A stretch of 64,000 nucleotides of DNA, taken from Allium sativum (taxonomy: Eukaryota > Streptophyta > Magnoliopsida > Asparagales > Amaryllidaceae). The stretch is taken from positions 322,991,956-323,055,955 of the forward strand of contig CM060922.1 of the NCBI GenBank assembly GCA_030737875.1, in the 5' to 3' direction. Position 1 is the stretch's first letter; each line of letters starts with the position of its first letter. The notes beneath the pieces were generated by a model. It ran no database searches, was not told the DNA's origin, and saw only the letters and a list, made by a program, of their open reading frames with translations. This document shows positions 46,985 through 57,133 of this stretch, in pieces. A program made the position numbers and the translations under genes.

Positions 46985-48278
46985 TGTAACAATCCGGAAT
47001 TTTTGAACCAATTTAAAAATTTTATTTTTGGAATTTTAATGGATTTTGAACATTTAAAATGATTAATTTAAAATAATAATGACTAAAATTTTATTTAAAT
47101 CAAAGTAAGAACGTATAAATTTATATTACTTATAAAACAAACTCGAAATGACGCGGTAGTTAGAAAATTCGATTTTTAATTTCAAATGATTGTACAGGAT
47201 GAAATATAAATCAGATTTTAGTAAAACCAAAAACGTTAGAATCTGTTTAATTATATCTTTCTAACGAATGTGAAAAATTCAGATTTCATAATATAAATTA
47301 AAAGTTATGGCCAGTTTAAAATTTAAAATATTCGCTATAGAATTTATATATATATATTTATATTATATATAGGCCTTATAAATAGCCATTTTGCAAACGA
47401 CCTCCATTTTCGACAAAACCACTTTTGTTGGATCCGGATGTCAAATTATTGTTTGGTTTAAAATTTCATAATTTTTGGAATTAGTATGTGAGTGTAGTGA
47501 ATTTAAATGTGTTTGGCAATTACAGTTTGAATTTAATCGACTGGAAAAAGGCCATTTTTCAAACGGCCTCCAAATTTGATGAAATTAGTTTTTTTAGGAC
47601 CGTATCATCAAAACATAGCTAGATTTAATTTTTCTGTAATTTTTGGAGTCAGTATGTGGCCCTGGAAAATTAAAATGTACGTTTAAATTCAATATATTGA
47701 TTTATATTTTAATTTTGATAAAAACTGGTAGAAACGGTCGAATTGGCTTACGAAACATAACCCATTGTGTCCGAAATGGGGGTATTTAGCTAGGGGCGAC
47801 AGTCGTTGGGTTTGATTTAGAGTTAGTGGTAATAAATTAGTATTTTTGCGAATTAAATAATATTAAAAACTTATATAAATAAATAAAATAAAACCCTAGC
47901 TCCTCATTAAATTCAACCCGCCACCGTTCCAAATCGAAGGGAAGAAATCACCGATTCTTCTCCTCCTTCTTTCTTCAAATCTACGCAATGAATCCCGAAA
48001 CTCAATACGTGAACAATGATCAGAATGATGAGCTCTACAAACTGGACGGTGGAGACCGAAAATGGTAGAGTGTATCGTGTGATTTTTTGTCTCAAACAAC
48101 GTCCGTTCGCCCTCATTTTTCGTGCTCCAGGGAGTATTGATCACCGCATCGTACATGGCGCTAGTGGAGATGACCAGGGCTTCACGGTGGTATGGTTGGA
48201 TCGGGGTCACAGTGGCGCTAGGCAGTGCGGCAGGTGGATTTGGTTTTGGACGATGGGTTCCAGTTAAAGACAGTGGAG
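46985..48278 (+). repeat. A3: 5' part of a third A-type giant LTR
   Basis: It begins TGTAACAATCCGGAA and follows A1 and A2 for about 900 bp (CACTTTTGTTGGATCC, ATTTTTGGAGTCAGTATGTG, the GACAGTCG promoter-like block near 47800). It is cut at 48278 by the Athila element, and the rest should lie to the right of the window. It inserted into the D 5' LTR. The left 5-bp flank is ATATG; the right one is not visible. Confidence 0.85.
47890..48278 (+). other. GC-rich cassette in LTR A3
   Basis: It starts with AAACCCTAGCTCCTC, typical of plant gene leaders, and contains several short frames (for example 48016-48267) with no recognisable family. The sequence is unrelated by eye to the cassettes in A1, A2, B/C and D. 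It is truncated by the Athila insertion. Confidence 0.5.
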
Positions 48279-48464
48279 TGATTAACATAGAAATGTGTTT
48301 ATTTTATGCTCTTATATTTTATCTTTTGTAAATAAATAAATGATACTTTGGGTACTTTTATGTGTTTTTACAGGTTGTCAAGAAATGCCTCCTTCGTTTC
48401 AAATTAAAGGCCAACTACAAATAAAAAGCTACTTCCCCGTATTAAAGTCATCTCAATTAAAAAA

Positions 48465-48535
48465 GACGTTGTAGCTCACTGGTAAATGCATAGATATTTG
48501 TACTGAGAGACCTGAGTTCGATCCCCGTCAAGCTC
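48465..48535 (+). other. tRNA-like segment with Pol III A and B boxes
   Basis: GTAGCTCACTGGTAAATGC resembles an A box (TRGCNNAGYNGG) and GAGTTCGATCCCC a B box (GGTTCGANTCC), about 34 bp apart as in tRNA genes and tRNA-derived SINEs. The ends GACGTTG and CAAGCTC pair at five of seven positions, but the D and T stems are poor, so this is not a functional tRNA. The same segment is present in the 3' LTR with three substitutions, so it is an established part of the LTR. Confidence 0.6.
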
Positions 48536-48982
48536 ACTTTTTTCCAAAGAACGGAACTTTCACACTGCCCCTTTGCTATGAAGAATATATTAATTAGTGT
48601 TATATTATATATATACATATTCATGTGTATGTATGATATTCACTAATAGACAATTCAGGAGTAGTCATGGAAATCAATTCAGAACATTCATTTTTCAATT
48701 TCCAATTAGAAGAATTTCTGATTGATTTATTGCCAAGAAAAGATCAATTTTGAAGATTTTATTCTTTGTTGCCTTTGGAGTCTAATGAGTATCCTTGTTT
48801 GGAAGAATTAATCACATGGAATCTGCTCATCAATCAATCAATTTGCTACATGGAAGATAGGAAGATTTGGAAGATATTCACCATGTTTTGCTTTCCAATC
48901 AAGCTTGGGCAAGGAAGGCAAGAGATATAATGGATGATGAGGCCCATTTATTCATAGACTTAATTAAGGTTTCCAGCTCACC

Positions 48983-48990
48983 TATAAAAG
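48983..48990 (+). promoter_or_regulatory. TATA box of the Athila LTR
   Basis: TATAAAAG in the context CACCTATAAAAGCACATG lies about 700 bp into the LTR and about 390 bp before the polyadenylation region, the usual U3/R arrangement. Confidence 0.65.
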
Positions 48991-49485
48991 CACATGTACA
49001 TCCCATTGTAAAAGGCGGCCATTATTCTGTATTCTCATTTATTAATAGAAAAAAGGTTTTCTTCATTTTAGTTTTCTTTCTTTTTCTCTCATAACAATTT
49101 GTGTATCTATCCAATTAGTTTTGGTAGAACACATTGTTATTGTCTTTTATTACTGCTTGTTAGCTATTGTCCGTTCGATTAGATTCAACGGAAATTCTGC
49201 TTTTTAATTCTTTGTTGTTGTTCTAGTTGTTATTTTCTTTTTTTTTTCTAGTAATTGTTTCTTTTCTTTTCAATTGTTGAATTTGATACTGATTAGATTC
49301 AAATTCTGATTCAGAGTAATTTCAACAACATTAAAAACAACTCCAAATTCTGCCTAACTCGCCCATGAATAAATAAATAATAATTTTTAATTACACCTCC
49401 CTGTGTTCGACCTGTATGCTACACACCTGTATGCTTGCAGAATTTTATTACAAATATCGCGCTTTTCTAGCGACGATCAAGTTTT

Positions 49486-49503
49486 TGGCGCCGTTGCCGG
49501 GGA
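49486..49503 (+). other. Athila primer binding site (tRNA-Asp type)
   Basis: TGGCGCCGTTGCCGGGGA is the full 18-base site known from Athila-lineage elements and complementary to the 3' end of aspartate tRNA. Six bases separate it from the LTR end. Confidence 0.95.
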
Positions 49504-50365
49504 GGTAACGATTAAATTTTATTATTTACTTAAATTCTGATTCGTGTTAGTTTTTATTATTGTTTTACGGTTTTTGTTTTTTTTAATATATAGAAAAAAT
49601 ATATCTGGTGTAGTGATTTGGTTTATCAATTTGATTGGTACTGCCATCAACTAAACAGAGAAAAAAAATGCCAAATTTTCTTTGATTTTTTTCTTTCTTT
49701 GTGCCCTTTCCTCTTTTCAATACATTTGCTCTCTTTTCTTCTTTTTAAGTCTCTCTTTTCTTTTCTAAAAAAAAGAAACTTGCTAATTTTTCTTCAATTT
49801 CTTTCCATCTTTCTACCACCTCGCTGATTTTCACATTTTTTTTCCATTCCTTTTCTTTTTATCTGTTTCCATCTTTTGTCTACAACTTTCTATAAAAAAA
49901 AAACTTTCGCAATTTCTTCTCTGTCTACTTTGATTTCTTTCTTGTTTTTGTCTGCTTTTATTTCTTTCCTTAATTTCTTCTACCCTTCCTCTCTACTCAA
50001 AAAACCTTGCTTTTTTTCTCTTATTTCCTTCCTATTTTAATTTTTTTTCCTTTTTTGTTTGGGTTTTTACCATTCATTTCTTTCCCTTTCTTCTTGTTCA
50101 AATTTTCATAAAAAAAAACTTGCATTCTTTTTTTTTTATTTCTTTCCAGTTGCATTTCTCATTCACCTCCGACAATCTCTCTTTCCATTTTTTCATTTAT
50201 TTCTTTCCGTCTCTCTCCTTCATTAAAAAAAACAACTTTCAATTTTCCTTTATTCTTTCCATCTTTCCATTTTTTTTCCAATCATCTACATTATTTTTCT
50301 TTTTACAAATTTCAAAAAAAAAAAGATTCCTCTTTTGCAATTTTTTTTTTGGGTGCGTTTTTTAC
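49504..50365 (+). other. Athila leader, first part: T-rich low complexity
   Basis: Long TTTCTTTCC tracts broken by A runs. Frames here encode only F/S/L-rich low-complexity strings and are not genes. The same type of sequence resumes at about 55800, which shows that the segment between is inserted. Confidence 0.7.
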
Positions 50366-50622
50366 AGGTCCCTGTTAAGGTTTTAAATTAGGCTCACATC
50401 CGGTCATGAACTTATTATAAATTTAGTCCCTATTTTTCAAAAATACATTAAAAAATAAAAATAAAAATAAAAAAAATCATGTAAATTCGTAATTAATTAA
50501 AACAATTAATCGTGAAAAAATTCAGGTGAAAAAAACATAAAAAACAACGTCAAAATCAAAAATTACACAAAAACAACGAAATGCAGTAAAATGCATCAAA
50601 AGATGCATATAATTCAATTAGT

Positions 50623-50664
<42 letters not shown>

Positions 50665-50896
50665 TTTATTCCAATTCTGCGTCAAACAGCAGCATAGTTG
50701 CATAGAAGACATGCATACCTGTATATGTGCATACAAGTATACAGTTATGCAGAAAAAATACATAAAAGTATGCACATATTGCGTTGCCTACGGCCTTCAA
50801 CGTATTCTTGCATACAAGTATGCAGTTATTCTGAGTATCTGCATACTTGTATGCAATTATTCAATATGCACGAACGTATTTTTTGCATCACTACAA

Positions 50897-51100
50897 GAAA
50901 AAACACTTTTCGCAACAGGCAAAATCTGTTGCAGTAGGCCTATTGCAACGGGCCAGCGCCCGTTTGTATAGCTGAAGTTGCTAAAAGTCTGCAACAGTTT
51001 TCGCCCGTTGCAATAAGATGTTGCGGTATAGTTTTTTGCAACGGACTTTTGCTGTTGCAACAGATCCTTTTGCAACAGTATATGCCCGTTGCAATAGATT
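50897..51100. repeat. CACTA subterminal palindrome array, left end
   Basis: Consecutive imperfect palindromes include GCAACAGGCAAAATCTGTTGC, TTGCAACGGGCCAGCGCCCG and GTTGCAACAG. They are variants of the repeats at the right end and the likely binding sites for the transposase complex in this superfamily. Confidence 0.8.
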
Positions 51101-51866
51101 CATAAATCGATAAAAAATACTACATCTTATAGATATTATATATTAAATGTATTCGTTTTAGTAATAATGTATATCGTAGAATGAAATAAACAGATAAATT
51201 TTTTTTTTTAAACAAAGTTTTAATAGTATAAACAATTACAACAAAAATTTCTATAATTTTCATACATCTTTCATGTACAACAATTTCTTCTCTCACACAA
51301 CACATTTTTTTTTTTGAATAGAATATTTTCTAATCATATTTCTACTCTATCATACATATATTATAACAAGAGAATAAATATCATATGTTCACCAGAACAA
51401 ATCTGCGGTTCATGCTCCAAGTTTGTTGTTGATGAACATGCACATTTAAAAACTTTCTCTAGTCCGTCCTTTTGTGATCTCCATTGGAATTTCTAGAATT
51501 GTGGTCTGCTACAAAAACATGCAATTATAATATACAACATCAATAAATTAACAAAAACAGAAAACTACAAATTGATTAATACTAGCTGAAAATTTTGTCA
51601 GTTTGGGAACTTCTCTCCAAATTAGTAAAATGGTTTATGCTAACATAACTTTTTGGTCTGATAGAAAATACTTCAACAAAGTTTGGATGGTGCTTGTTTT
51701 CAATCCTGATTTCATTATTTATACGTTTGATATCTGCAAATTTGACTATAGCTTAAGTTTCTTTGCACATGTTAGTACTACTGCTATTCTATCATAAAAA
51801 TATACTTTCATAATCACTGGTTTATGAAGAATATTCTTATTAGTTAAACAGCAAGCTTTTATGAAA

Positions 51867-52256
51867 ATGGCAGATATTAGAGTGAGGAATATTGAACAAG
51901 GCCAAGCCAAAATCCGGAATGCTCCTATTGCAGTAACATCAGAAGGATTCTGGTGTTGTCCTTCTCCCGTGGTCTTTGAAAAGACACTCAAAAATCAAAC
52001 TTAAAAATAAGCATAAAACACCTCCACCTTCAATAAAATCTCAAGAACATAAGCCACCAAAACCCCTTCTCGAAAAGAAAACAATTGGAACTCCATCCAG
52101 ATCTAGGGCTATTTCTGAAGAGCAAAAATGTGTTGATCCTGACAACTCTATAAAAGCCAATGCTGTGACACATCAAAGAAAAATATATGTGGGATTTGGT
52201 CAACCTGATACAATTGATTTGAAAGTTATTCTATTACCAAGCTTAAGTCAATGCAT
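51867..52256 (+). pseudogene. Captured N-terminus of a BTB/POZ-domain protein (At3g50780-like)
   Basis: The start MADIRVRNIEQGQAKIRN is followed by APIAVTSEGFWCCPSPVVF, then a shift of frame at about 51990. The sequence continues in the other frame as TPPPSIKSQEHKPPKPLLEK and SRAISEEQK up to about 52230. This resembles the N-terminal region of the plant BTB/POZ proteins related to At3g50780, as recalled from memory, not searched. The BTB domain itself is missing. The fragment ends near 52256, next to the oppositely oriented ISWI fragment, so the junction is a capture breakpoint. Confidence 0.5.
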
Positions 52257-52261
52257 ATATT

Positions 52262-52645
52262 AAAACAGGACAGAAACGTTTAATTTCATTCATCCAGTTA
52301 CCAAGTGTGGATTTTGGTGCAACCACCATGTGAGGACCAGTAATACCTTTGAACTCATGCAAATAACCCAGTAGGGAGATTGATTGTAACGTTTTTCCAA
52401 GACCCTAACCCAAGCAATTTTTATTTTATTTTTAAAAGAAAATTGGAATGTGCGTATGAAATATGATGTAAACTATCATATATGAAATTCAACGAGCATT
52501 AAAAATTATTAGGCTAGTGCATCAAACCTCTTAATAGAGGTGCTTACCATCTCATCAGCAAGAATTCCATTAATACCATTTTCATATAGGTTTGTCCTCC
52601 AACTTAAACCAACAAGTTGATAATCTCTCATCTTCCCTTGTATAC
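52262..52645 (-). pseudogene. Captured fragment of an ISWI-type chromatin-remodelling ATPase
   Basis: Two exons with their intron are on the minus strand. Exon 1 (52645-52548) encodes [15 protein letters not shown] and [14 protein letters not shown] and is bordered by AG and GT. Exon 2 (52404-52262) encodes [18 protein letters not shown], then [15 protein letters not shown] and [11 protein letters not shown]. These are motifs I and Ia of the SNF2 helicase core, including the Walker A lysine, in the form typical of plant ISWI proteins (CHR11/CHR17). Splice sites at the joined boundary are intact, so capture was at the DNA level. The fragment covers only about 80 residues. Confidence 0.88.
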
Positions 52646-53251
52646 CTGTAACAAACACATGATACTTACATAAATATGCCACTAAAAAATTTAACTTCGA
52701 AACAAGATAATGCAAAGTTTTGCCATTTATATCTCACCGGTTTACTTCAACGCAAACTTAGCTAGCCATTTAGTGAAATTGTTCTATTAATATCATTAAT
52801 GGTAGTTTACATCTTATGAACGCATATTATTTCCCAACCATTTTTCTTAACCAATTTTTAAAGTTATAATCATTGTAGTAAAGCATAAATACACAAATTG
52901 CAAACATTATCATGTTTTACACACTCAACATCAGTTTGATCCCTTCTTGCATTTTGATTGAGACCAGTACAAAGTATTGGCTTTGAGGCTTTTGGCTGCC
53001 AATATCCAGATATAATTGTGTTTAGCCACTAAATATATATGGAGCAACTTGCTGAATCTGATTACAATAGTTATTTGTCGTACTGTTAAGATCCAAACTC
53101 AACAAATATACACAATTATTGTCTCAAAAAAGAACAACTATTGAAATCTAATATAAAATCCAAATGATAATCAGCCAACCAGTTTAGGAAAGAAGTGAAC
53201 AGGCTATTTAGATGTTGATATAATCATTTTAGTAAAGCTTAATATACTCAC

Positions 53252-53824
53252 CTTATCGGGTCTGAACTGGCACAGACTCCACGCCACCATTGAACCCCAA
53301 CCGTGAGCCACCACAAACACCTTCGATTTGATTTTCGATTAGGTATTTGAATCTAGAAATTAGCAAATAATAATAAATTGAGGATTTCAATAAAATTAAA
53401 CCTGTTCCTGAGAAAGAGAATGGATTAAGGCGATGAGATCGCCGACTAGATGCACTACGGAGTAAGCGATGACGTCGCTTGGTGAATCAGTATCACCGTA
53501 CTCGCGTAATTCCGGTGCGACGCACCGGTACCCTAAGCTTGAAAGGGCGGGAATCTGGTGGCGCCACATGTACCATAGTTTGGGGAATCCATGCAAGAAG
53601 AGGATTATCGGCCATGGGAAGAAAATAAAACGAGATCTGAGTCTGGGATATGGAAATTTTGAAACGTGAAGGTGAGAAGGGGATCTGGAAACTTCGGCCA
53701 ATTTGGATAATTGGGCTTGGGAGGTGAAAGCGCGAAATGAAATTTTCGTGGGGAAGGGGCATGTATATACCGCTAAAAACCAAAATATACTTAGATTTGG
53801 AGCCACAAAGTTGGGCTGAATCAT
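53252..53824 (-). pseudogene. Captured fragment of a soluble epoxide hydrolase gene
   Basis: Exon 1 (to 53402) encodes the alpha/beta-hydrolase start ILFLHGFPKLWYMWRHQI, then PALSSLGYRCVAPELREYGD and LVGDLIALIHSLSQEQ, and ends at a GT donor. Exon 2 (53320-53252) continues VFVVAHGWGSMVAWSL and CQFRPDK and again ends at GT. The HGFP oxyanion motif is present. The family's nucleophile motif HDWG reads HGWG, so the catalytic aspartate is lost. The acid and histidine regions are absent. The residues before HGFP do not resemble the usual N-terminus and may be leader or chimeric sequence. Confidence 0.88.
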
Positions 53825-53829
53825 AAAAA

Positions 53830-54474
53830 TTTGGTATTATTTTGTGTAATCCAAAATTGTATACCTTAGTAAAATTACTGAATTATATTATTAAATATAA
53901 ATATCAATTTATAAAATTAAATATAAATATCAATTAATAATAATATTAAACTGTAATCTTAATTATTATGTAATTACTAATGGTTAATTATTCAGTAATT
54001 ATTATGAATAATTTATTAATTATTTAATATTATGAATATTTTACTAATTATTTAAAATTTGTTATTAATTAGATTTATTTATTTATTATTAAGTGTAGTT
54101 AATAATGGTTAAATATAATTTATACACTAATAACAACTAACCGTGATAAATTAGTAAAATATTAATTCATATTAATTAATTATTATTACTTAAACGCTTT
54201 TTATATTATAACTAAATATTACTTATTACTTCGTATTTTTGTAATAATTATGCCTACCAAATGTTAATTATCAGTTAATTTGTAATTATTATTATTTGAT
54301 TATCGCTTATAATTATCACTTTATAATACTTAAAATTTATTACTAATTGATAATTATTAAATATTAATCTCAACTATTATATAATTACTAGTAGTTAATC
54401 ATTCAACGATAACTATTTAAAATTAATTAGCAAAAGTTAATCATTAAAAGCTGATACTAATTTTTAATATTATG
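53830..54474. other. AT-rich spacer of the CACTA element
   Basis: TAATTATTA-type low-complexity sequence with no gene. A related but shorter spacer precedes the final subterminal array at 54810-55160, consistent with a duplicated end. Confidence 0.6.
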
Positions 54475-55508
54475 TTTTTTGCAACTGGCTTTACCCCTTG
54501 TAAAAAAATACAGTTTTTGCAAAAGGCGAGAACAGTTGCTAAAGATATCTATTCGCAACTGGCTTGGAAGCGCAGTTGCAAAAAATACGTTTATTGCAAC
54601 TGGTATGAAAGCACAGTTGCTAAAAGTATGTTTTTGCAACAGGAAGAGAAGCGCAGTTGCTAAAAATATGCTTTTCGCAATAGGAAAAGAAGGTATATTG
54701 CTAAATCTCACCTATTGCAACTGCTATAATAGGTCTATTGCTAAATAATATTTACTGCAACAGTCATTGTCGCCTGTTGCAAATAGCTAGTTGCAATAGG
54801 GTATTTTTAATTACTGTTTATTTATTTATTATGAATTTATGAATTATTTAATTATTTATTTAATATTTAAACATATTCATATTTCAAATTAATTATTATC
54901 CATTAGTTTATTATTATTAATTAATTGTTATTTAATTATTATTATTTTATTACTTTATTTTTATTTGTTAATTATTAAATATTATTATTTAATTATCAGT
55001 TATAAATATCACTTTATAATACTTAAATTTTATTATTAATTAATAATTATTAAATATTAATCTTAATTATTATATAAGTACTAGTTGTTAATCATTTAAT
55101 AGTAACTATTTAAAATTAATTATTAAAAGTTAATCATTAAAAATTGAAACTTATTTTTAGTATGTTTTTCGCAACTGGCTTTACCAGTTGTATAAAAATA
55201 CGGTTATTGCAACTGGTGAAAACAGTTGCTAAAGACATTTATTCGCAACTGGCTTGGAAACGTAGTTGCAAATGATATGTTTATTGCAACAGTTCTGGAA
55301 GCACAGTTGTTAAAGGTATGTTTTTGCAACAGGAAGGGAAGTGCAGTTGCTAAAAATATGCTTTTCGCAACAGGAAAAAAAGGCCTGTTGCTAAATCTTA
55401 TCTATTGCAACTGCAATAATAGGTCTGTTGCTAAATATCATTTACTGCAACTGCCATTTACCGCCTGTTGCAAATAGCTAGTTGCAATAAGGTATTTTTC
55501 TTGTAGTG
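54475..55508. repeat. Duplicated CACTA right-end arrays
   Basis: Two blocks, 54475-54800 and 55165-55508, align over their whole length. Each has about nine consecutive palindromic units such as GCAACTGGTGAAAACAGTTGC and GCAACTGCAATAATAGGTC. The spacers between them also align, so a unit of about 690 bp was duplicated in tandem. Only the second block ends in the terminal TTTTTCTTGTAGTG; the first has TATTTTTAATTACTG at that place. Confidence 0.85.
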
Positions 55509-55805
55509 CATGTGTATGCAGATAGTTGCATACATGTATGCAACTATTGGCAAAAGTTGCATACATGTATGCAACTTTCTTTTTCTTCTCGTGAACTTCT
55601 GGAGAAGTTTCCAGAATTTAGGATTTTTTTTTTTTTAAGTCGGAGCGCATATTTTTTTTGTTCAAAACAAAAAAACACGAAGGGGACAAGTAAAAAGGCG
55701 GAACCTGGTACAAAAGTTGGGTGGCATCTCATTTCTAGGGACCGGAAACGTAAGTGAAACTATAACCGGATGTGGCGTGAATTAAGTTTCATTTTAAGGA
55801 TGTGT

Positions 55806-57133
55806 CCCTAATTTTCACTTTTTTTTCCTTTCTTATTTTGTCTTTCTTGTTCTCAATACATTTGATTTCTTTTCTTCTCTTACAAATTCCCTTTCTTTTC
55901 AAAAAAAAAATCCTCTTCTAATTTTACGACAATAAACAAAAGAAAAAAAAAATTCTTTCTATTTTTGTCTTCTCTTTTATTGCTTTCCCTTCTAAATTTC
56001 TTTTCCAAATCTTTTACAATTACTTTCCTTCCTTCCTTTACAATTCTCTTTCTTTAATGAAATCTCTCTTCCCATTTTTTTTTTTTTTGGGTCATTTGTT
56101 TCTTTCCTATTTGTCCTCTTTTTCAACAATAATAAAAAAAAAGGGAAGGTCATAAAAAGATTCATTCTTTTTTTTTCAATTATTTTCCACTGCTTCATTT
56201 CTTCCCTCTGATCAAATACCCCTTCCTCTCACATAATCTCATTTCACCACAGTTTTTTTCAATCCACACTTCAGCACCATCTTCTCCAAAAAGTTAGTTT
56301 TTTTTTGTTAATTCCTTTGTTTCTTTCTCTTGTGTTTTTTTTTTGTTATTCAATTCATTCAAAAAAAACCAAAAAAAAAAAGAGATTTCGAACTAAGGAC
56401 AAGGTGACTGGGGTTCAAGCAACAAATCAAGATTTCAGAAATCAAAAGAAATTGCAAATAGTGAGATTTCAATCATTGACGCTACTCATTTTTTCTGGAT
56501 GGACAGTCATACCCCACTGTAAATTTCTTTTAACTCTACAGGTGCTCTGCTGCAAAGAAAAAAAATATAGACAATTGTTGTAAAAAATTTCTACAGGGGC
56601 AGCGGCTTGAATGTAAATTTTTTAATTTCTGCAATTAAATTGTGTGATTGTTGTTATTTCTGCACTTTTTATTCATTCTGTTAAGGGCAATACCCCAATT
56701 CACATAAGGTGAGGGATTTCATCACCCTTTCCTTAGCCCACAAATTGCATTTCATCGTAGAATCTGACTAATAATAACGGTTAGACGTTGGACTTAAGGG
56801 AGTCACGGGCTCATCTAGGGCTTAATTGTATTGTGATAGTTGATTCATTTGGAACGAATTATTTCTTGGTGTCTAGACTACGACAGAGAAATAGTCGTTT
56901 ATAAATATTACGGTGATTCGTAAATATTATATCGGTTGTTACTCTGAAGGTACTTAAACCTTCGGCTGCATTGCTAGGGTGATTCCTGGTGCACCGATTA
57001 CTCCTGTCCGTTAACTGGCTGAGAAATCTTTTGATCTAAGTAATCAAACGCGTCACTTTATAATTTTGGGTTAGGAGCCATTAAGGACAGAAAATTTCAT
57101 TGTAGCAGATTTTTGTGCTTGCATTTAACAACA
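55806..57133 (+). other. Athila leader, second part
   Basis: T-rich low-complexity sequence continues to about 56370, followed by more ordinary sequence with AG-rich parts and several possible splice acceptors. No frame supports a gene. The predicted gag start at 57134 is preceded by CAACA. Confidence 0.6.

Larger units (their letters stand above)
48279..49479 (+). repeat. Athila 5' LTR (1,201 bp)
   Basis: It begins TGATTAACATAG and ends GACGATCA, with inverted TGAT/ATCA tips. The start recurs at 63600. It contains a tRNA-like segment (48465-48535), a TATA box (48983), an AATAAATAAATAA polyadenylation region (about 49368) and then U5 up to the primer binding site. Confidence 0.93.
50889..55508. 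mobile_element. Non-autonomous CACTA transposon with captured gene pieces (4,620 bp)
   Basis: The ends are CACTACAAGAAAAA (50889) and TTTTTCTTGTAGTG (to 55508), a CACTA-superfamily terminal inverted repeat, with a perfect 3-bp duplication CAT (50886-50888 and 55509-55511). Both ends carry arrays of palindromic subterminal repeats of the form GCAACAGG...CCTGTTGC. No transposase is present. The interior holds fragments of three unrelated host genes in two orientations, so it would need transposase in trans. Confidence 0.95.
50366..55805. mobile_element. Possible small palindrome-rich TIR element hosting the CACTA
   Basis: On either side of the CACTA the leader contains loosely inverted segments (GTCCCT...CACATCCGGT at 50370-50410; ACCGGATGTG...GTGTCCCT at 55768-55808). 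Nearer the CACTA are copies of the palindrome TTGCATACATGTATGCAA and relatives (TGCATACAAGTATGCAGTTAT). Without the CACTA this would be an element of about 0.8 kb. No target duplication could be fixed, so the boundaries are tentative. Confidence 0.35.

Noticed and set aside
47896..48331. Overlapping frames of 67-130 codons in A3 near the Athila junction
   Set aside because: They run across the insertion boundary or lie in the GC-rich cassette on both strands; no protein family is recognised.
48465..48535. A functional tRNA gene
   Set aside because: D and T stems do not pair well and no clear anticodon arm is seen; only Pol III box-like words are supportable.
49504..50386. Phenylalanine-rich frames in the Athila leader (49618-49827, 50120-50386)
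   Set aside because: Pure low-complexity T-rich DNA; no start context, domain or conservation.
53252..53824. An expressed epoxide hydrolase gene
   Set aside because: Only the N-terminal part is present, the nucleophile motif is changed, and it lies inside a CACTA element.
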